Source: Prevotellaceae bacterium
GTDB lineage: Bacteria; Bacteroidota; Bacteroidia; Bacteroidales; UBA932
Direction of reading: 5' to 3'
DNA length: 8,996 nt
NCBI GenBank assembly: GCA_031288885.1
Contig: JAITQP010000091.1
Location: 1-8,996, forward strand
Shown: positions 6,639-8,996 of the stretch, piece by piece
How positions within the stretch are numbered: position 1 is the first letter of the stretch
Layout of the letters: the number at the start of each line of letters is the position of its first letter
The notes under the pieces: generated by a model
Database searches by the model: none
Told to the model about the DNA's origin: nothing
What the model saw: only the letters and a program-made list of their open reading frames with translations
Translations under genes and position numbers: made by a program

Positions 6639-7127
6639 ATGAAAAAGCAGGCGAAGAAAACGAGTAGCATCACCATCAGAGATTTTGCGGAGGACGTCAG
6701 CGCGTTTTCGCTGCTGGCAATTCGCTCCACGGAAACCGACACGCGCTTGGCGTGGCTGCTCAACCGTGCGCTGCACCTCGACTTTGTGCACTGCAAAGAT
6801 TTGTGCGGCAAGGCGCAGGACAGCCCGCAGCACCCCACTTTGCTCAACGAGCGCGAGCTCGACGAGCGTCGGCAATTTGCGGTTTTTCACGCCGCCGACA
6901 GCCTTTCTCACCGCTCATACCACCTGATTGCCAACCGGCAGGACGGCGAGCCGCTCATCAAGAAGATGGCGCAGGTGGACTACCTGCTGAAAATTTCGGA
7001 AGCCTTGCAGGCCGACGAGCTGGCTGCGCTTAGCGCAACCATCCGCGCCATCTCCGGCGTGCAGGCGTGCATTGCCGTTTCGGACGAGCTCAAGAACAAC
7101 CCGCAGCTGGTTACGCTTGAGGCGTAG
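6639..7127 (+). CDS. IPExxxVDY-family protein, function unknown
   Basis: A 162-residue soluble protein with no signal peptide or membrane segment. It matches a small family, known to me only from Bacteroidota, that is named after its motif and has no assigned function. Matching parts are the LAWLLNRALHLDFVHCKDL segment (residues 37-55), the HLIANRQDGEPLI strand region (95-107), and the C-terminal helical part ending KNNPQL. The naming motif is degenerate: I107-K-K-M-A-Q-V113-D-Y115 keeps Ile and VDY but has Lys-Lys in place of Pro-Glu. The ATG at 6639 starts just after a 5-codon frame (6625-6642, ATG to TGA) whose stop overlaps this start as ATGA. The gene ends 23 bp from the convergent coiled-coil gene. 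The family call rests on recalled overall pattern and is moderately sure. Confidence 0.7.
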   Translation: MKKQAKKTSSITIRDFAEDVSAFSLLAIRSTETDTRLAWLLNRALHLDFVHCKDLCGKAQDSPQHPTLLNERELDERRQFAVFHAADSLSHRSYHLIANRQDGEPLIKKMAQVDYLLKISEALQADELAALSATIRAISGVQACIAVSDELKNNPQLVTLEA

Positions 7128-7150
7128 CAGGCAAAGGCGCGCGCGTTGCT

Positions 7151-8053
7151 TCACTTCATCAAAAACTCCCGAGTTCCGCTCAAATTCCCGTCAATGTAAA
7201 TCTCCGCCATGTAGGCGCCTTTGGCAAGCTTCATGTCCTTAGCGTCAAAAAATATGCAGGTTTCCAGATCCTGATTTTGGTAGTCCACTTCGCGCTTGGC
7301 CGAGTACGCCAGCGGCTGCTCCCCTACCTCCAAGGCGTCCTCAGCATCGCTGCCGGCCAGCACCGAGCCGTCCGGAGCGACAATGCGCAGGTAAACAAGG
7401 CGGATGCCGGCGGTTGCGATGGTATTTTCGTTAATGGTAAAGCAGGCTTTCAGCTTTTTAGAGCGGCTGGCGGAGTACGTGTCCTTGTCGCGGCTGTTCA
7501 GCCCGCCTGCCTCAACGCCGCGCACCTTTAGCACGGAGCCTTTTTCAACCTGCGACGACAGGTTTTCGTTCTCCTTGCTGAGCTTCATATTTTCCTCCTG
7601 CGAGCTTTGCAGGTTTTGCTTTACCTCCATATTTTCCGCCAGCAGCTGCTGGCTCAACGTGTTGAGGGAGTCTATCTGGCGGATGTAGCTGCGCATGATG
7701 TCGCGCAGCGTGTTCGCCTCCTTTTCAAACTTCTGGAGCTCGGCGTAGCGTAATCTTTCGGTGGAGACAACCTTTTGCAGCAGCGTCTGTATTTTTGCCT
7801 TTTCGGTTGCCAGCTCCTGCTCTATGACGCTGTTGGTGGTCTTCAGATCCTCGTACTCCAGCAGCATGTTGCCCAGCTTTTCCGAGATGTTGTCGCGCTC
7901 GTCGGACAGCTGCTGGTTGAGGTCTTCCAGCTCCCGCGATTCGCGCACGTACCAGAACGTAACGCCCGCAAGCGCCACCAGCAGCAGCAAAATGGCCAGC
8001 TTGTACCCCCCATGGGATGATTTTTTCTTTTCCATCTTTTCCATCGTTTCCAT
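7151..8053 (-). CDS. Membrane-anchored coiled-coil protein with C-terminal beta domain, function unknown
   Basis: A 300-residue protein of unknown function. A short cytoplasmic tail rich in Met, Glu and Lys (1-17, with MEK repeated) precedes one transmembrane helix at about 18-36 (YKLAILLLLVALAGVTFWYV). A long coiled coil follows at about 38-172, rich in Glu, Gln, Leu and Asn with heptad-like spacing. The C-terminal domain (about 172-300) looks beta-rich: KVRGVEAGGL, KLKACFTINEN, GIRLVYLRIVAPDG, ETCIFFDAKD, KGAYMAEIYIDG. I recall similar TM-coiled-coil-beta proteins annotated as hypothetical in Bacteroidota. The orientation is probably N-in with the coiled coil in the periplasm. The ATG at 8053 is chosen because the frame further upstream overlaps the GldA-type gene and reads as low-complexity shadow sequence; ATGs at 8044 and 8035 are alternatives. 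It starts 44 bp after the GldA-type gene on the same strand, so co-transcription is plausible. Confidence 0.8.
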   Translation of the reverse strand: METMEKMEKKKSSHGGYKLAILLLLVALAGVTFWYVRESRELEDLNQQLSDERDNISEKLGNMLLEYEDLKTTNSVIEQELATEKAKIQTLLQKVVSTERLRYAELQKFEKEANTLRDIMRSYIRQIDSLNTLSQQLLAENMEVKQNLQSSQEENMKLSKENENLSSQVEKGSVLKVRGVEAGGLNSRDKDTYSASRSKKLKACFTINENTIATAGIRLVYLRIVAPDGSVLAGSDAEDALEVGEQPLAYSAKREVDYQNQDLETCIFFDAKDMKLAKGAYMAEIYIDGNLSGTREFLMK

Positions 8054-8097
8054 AATGATTTTTATTTTGTGATTTTTTAATACTATAATATAGCCTC

Positions 8098-8996
8098 TCA
8101 AACGGCTTCCGTCGTCAAATCCCTGAAAATCTCCTCGAGCGCTTTTTCCTGCCGCTGTACAATTTTCAGGATGGTGATATTTTCCTTTACCGAGCGCTGA
8201 AATATGGCCGGACGAATATCCTCCGCTCCGCGCGCCGTGAGCAGGAAGGTGCGGGGCGCGATTTTTTCGGCGCGCGCCACGCCGCTCACCTGCGCAAAGA
8301 CTTCCGCGCTCGCCTCCTCCAGAAACTCCACCTCCACGGCGTTTGCCGCGCCCAGCGCCTGCTGCCGGACGTGCTGCGGCGTGCCCTGCGCCACAATTTT
8401 GCCCTCGCTGATGATGATCACCCTGTCGCACATGGCCTCCACCTCCTGCATGATGTGGGTGGAGAGGATGACCGTTTTTTCGCGCCCCTCCCGAACGATA
8501 AGCTGCCGGATTTCCGACAGCTGGTTGGGGTCGAGCCCCGCGGTGGGCTCGTCGAGTATCAGCACCTCGGGCTTGTGCAGCAGCGCCTGCGCCAGCCCCA
8601 CGCGCTGGCGGTAGCCCTTGGAGAGCTGCCCTATTTTTTTGTGCGCTTCGCGCGAAAGCCCCGTCAGCGCTATGGCGTCGTCAACGGTTTTGGGGAGCTC
8701 CTTTTGCAGCCCGTAAACGCCGGCTACAAACTCCAGAAACTCGCCCACGTACATGTCCAAGTAGAGCGGGTTGTGCTCCGGCAGGTAGCCAACCATCCGC
8801 CTTGCCTGCAGCGGCTGCTTCGCCACGTTGAAGCCGCCCACAAACGCCTCGCCCGACGACGGAGGAATGAAGCCTGCCAGAATTTTCATCATGGTGGACT
8901 TTCCCGCGCCGTTTGGGCCCAGCAGCCCCACCACCTGACCCCGCCCAACCTCAAACGAAACGTGGTCTAACGCCGCCTGCGCTCCGTAATACTTCG
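8098..8996 (-). CDS. gldA: GldA-type ABC transporter ATP-binding protein (5' end missing)
   Basis: An ATPase subunit closely resembling GldA, which in gliding Flavobacteria acts with the membrane proteins GldF and GldG. Relatives also occur in non-gliding Bacteroidota, so motility is not implied. About 298 residues are visible, and the frame runs open through the right edge (KYYGAQAALDHVSFEVGRGQ before the GTG at 8934), so only some 5-15 N-terminal residues are missing. In visible numbering: Walker A GPNGAGKST at 26-34; a GldA-like YLPEHNPLYLDMYV segment near 70-83 with Glu where many ABC proteins have the Q-loop Gln; signature LSKGYRQRVGLAQAL from 124; Walker B VLILDEP at 144-150; switch His180 in STHIMQE. 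The C-terminal regulatory part (about 205-298) is less conserved. No gldF or gldG lies downstream; a coiled-coil membrane protein follows instead. The subfamily call is strong, the symbol slightly less so. Confidence 0.85.
   Translation of the reverse strand, partial: KYYGAQAALDHVSFEVGRGQVVGLLGPNGAGKSTMMKILAGFIPPSSGEAFVGGFNVAKQPLQARRMVGYLPEHNPLYLDMYVGEFLEFVAGVYGLQKELPKTVDDAIALTGLSREAHKKIGQLSKGYRQRVGLAQALLHKPEVLILDEPTAGLDPNQLSEIRQLIVREGREKTVILSTHIMQEVEAMCDRVIIISEGKIVAQGTPQHVRQQALGAANAVEVEFLEEASAEVFAQVSGVARAEKIAPRTFLLTARGAEDIRPAIFQRSVKENITILKIVQRQEKALEEIFRDLTTEAV

Noticed and set aside
7128..7150. GC-rich stretch between two convergent genes as a bidirectional terminator
   Set aside because: GCAA and TTGC flank an alternating CG run, but the possible stem is short and ambiguous and no T-run follows.
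8054..8431. N-terminal extension of the coiled-coil protein frame up to 8431
   Set aside because: The extra residues overlap the GldA-type gene in another frame, are rich in Gly, Arg and Ala, and lack homology-like features. The transmembrane-anchored start at 8053 is the natural one.
8371..8970. Plus-strand frame opposite the GldA-type gene
   Set aside because: It is antisense to an ATPase gene with all its motifs intact. The translation shows no domain and has no promoter context.
1..8996. CRISPR array, tRNA or rRNA gene, insertion-sequence transposase
   Set aside because: I saw no regularly spaced long repeats with spacers, no tRNA or rRNA-like conserved sequence, and no transposase-like frame.

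Overview
The window looks like chromosomal DNA from a Bacteroidota organism, most likely Bacteroidales-like. Evidence: an Oar-type TonB-dependent receptor, a GldA-type ABC ATPase, an IPExxxVDY-family protein (a family I know only from this phylum), coding starts without clear Shine-Dalgarno sequences, and two promoter candidates matching the Bacteroidota pattern TTG-N(about 20)-TAnnTTTG. Most coding DNA is GC-rich. The stretch from about 5630 to 6180 is visibly AT-rich.

Layout. (1) 3-869 (+): 3' part of an ABC-transporter substrate-binding protein of the iron/siderophore/corrinoid type, cut by the left edge. Its stop codon lies in a short tandem repeat. (2) 870-1182: no gene; two related dispersed repeat copies and small inverted repeats. 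(3) 1183-5625 (-): a two-gene unit transcribed leftward, an outer-membrane TonB-dependent receptor followed after 12 bp by a lipoprotein nucleotide pyrophosphatase/phosphodiesterase. (4) 5626-5857: divergent promoter region. (5) 5858-6494 (+): a HigB-HigA type toxin-antitoxin module, with a strong promoter candidate, a possible operator and a hairpin behind it. (6) 6639-7127 (+): an IPExxxVDY-family protein of unknown function. (7) 7151-8996 (-): a GldA-type ABC ATPase, cut by the right edge, followed by a membrane-anchored coiled-coil protein of unknown function.

How the genes may work together. The receptor and phosphodiesterase could act at the cell surface or periplasm, one cleaving phosphodiesters and the other importing a product. 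This is inference from operon structure. The substrate-binding protein would serve an inner-membrane importer encoded outside the window. HigBA is a self-contained module between chromosomal genes. The GldA-type ATPase needs membrane partners (GldF/GldG-like) that are not in this window.

I did not find a clear, wholly new system. The best leads are the receptor-phosphodiesterase pairing, the coiled-coil protein behind the GldA-type gene, and the compact regulatory region between the receptor and HigBA.
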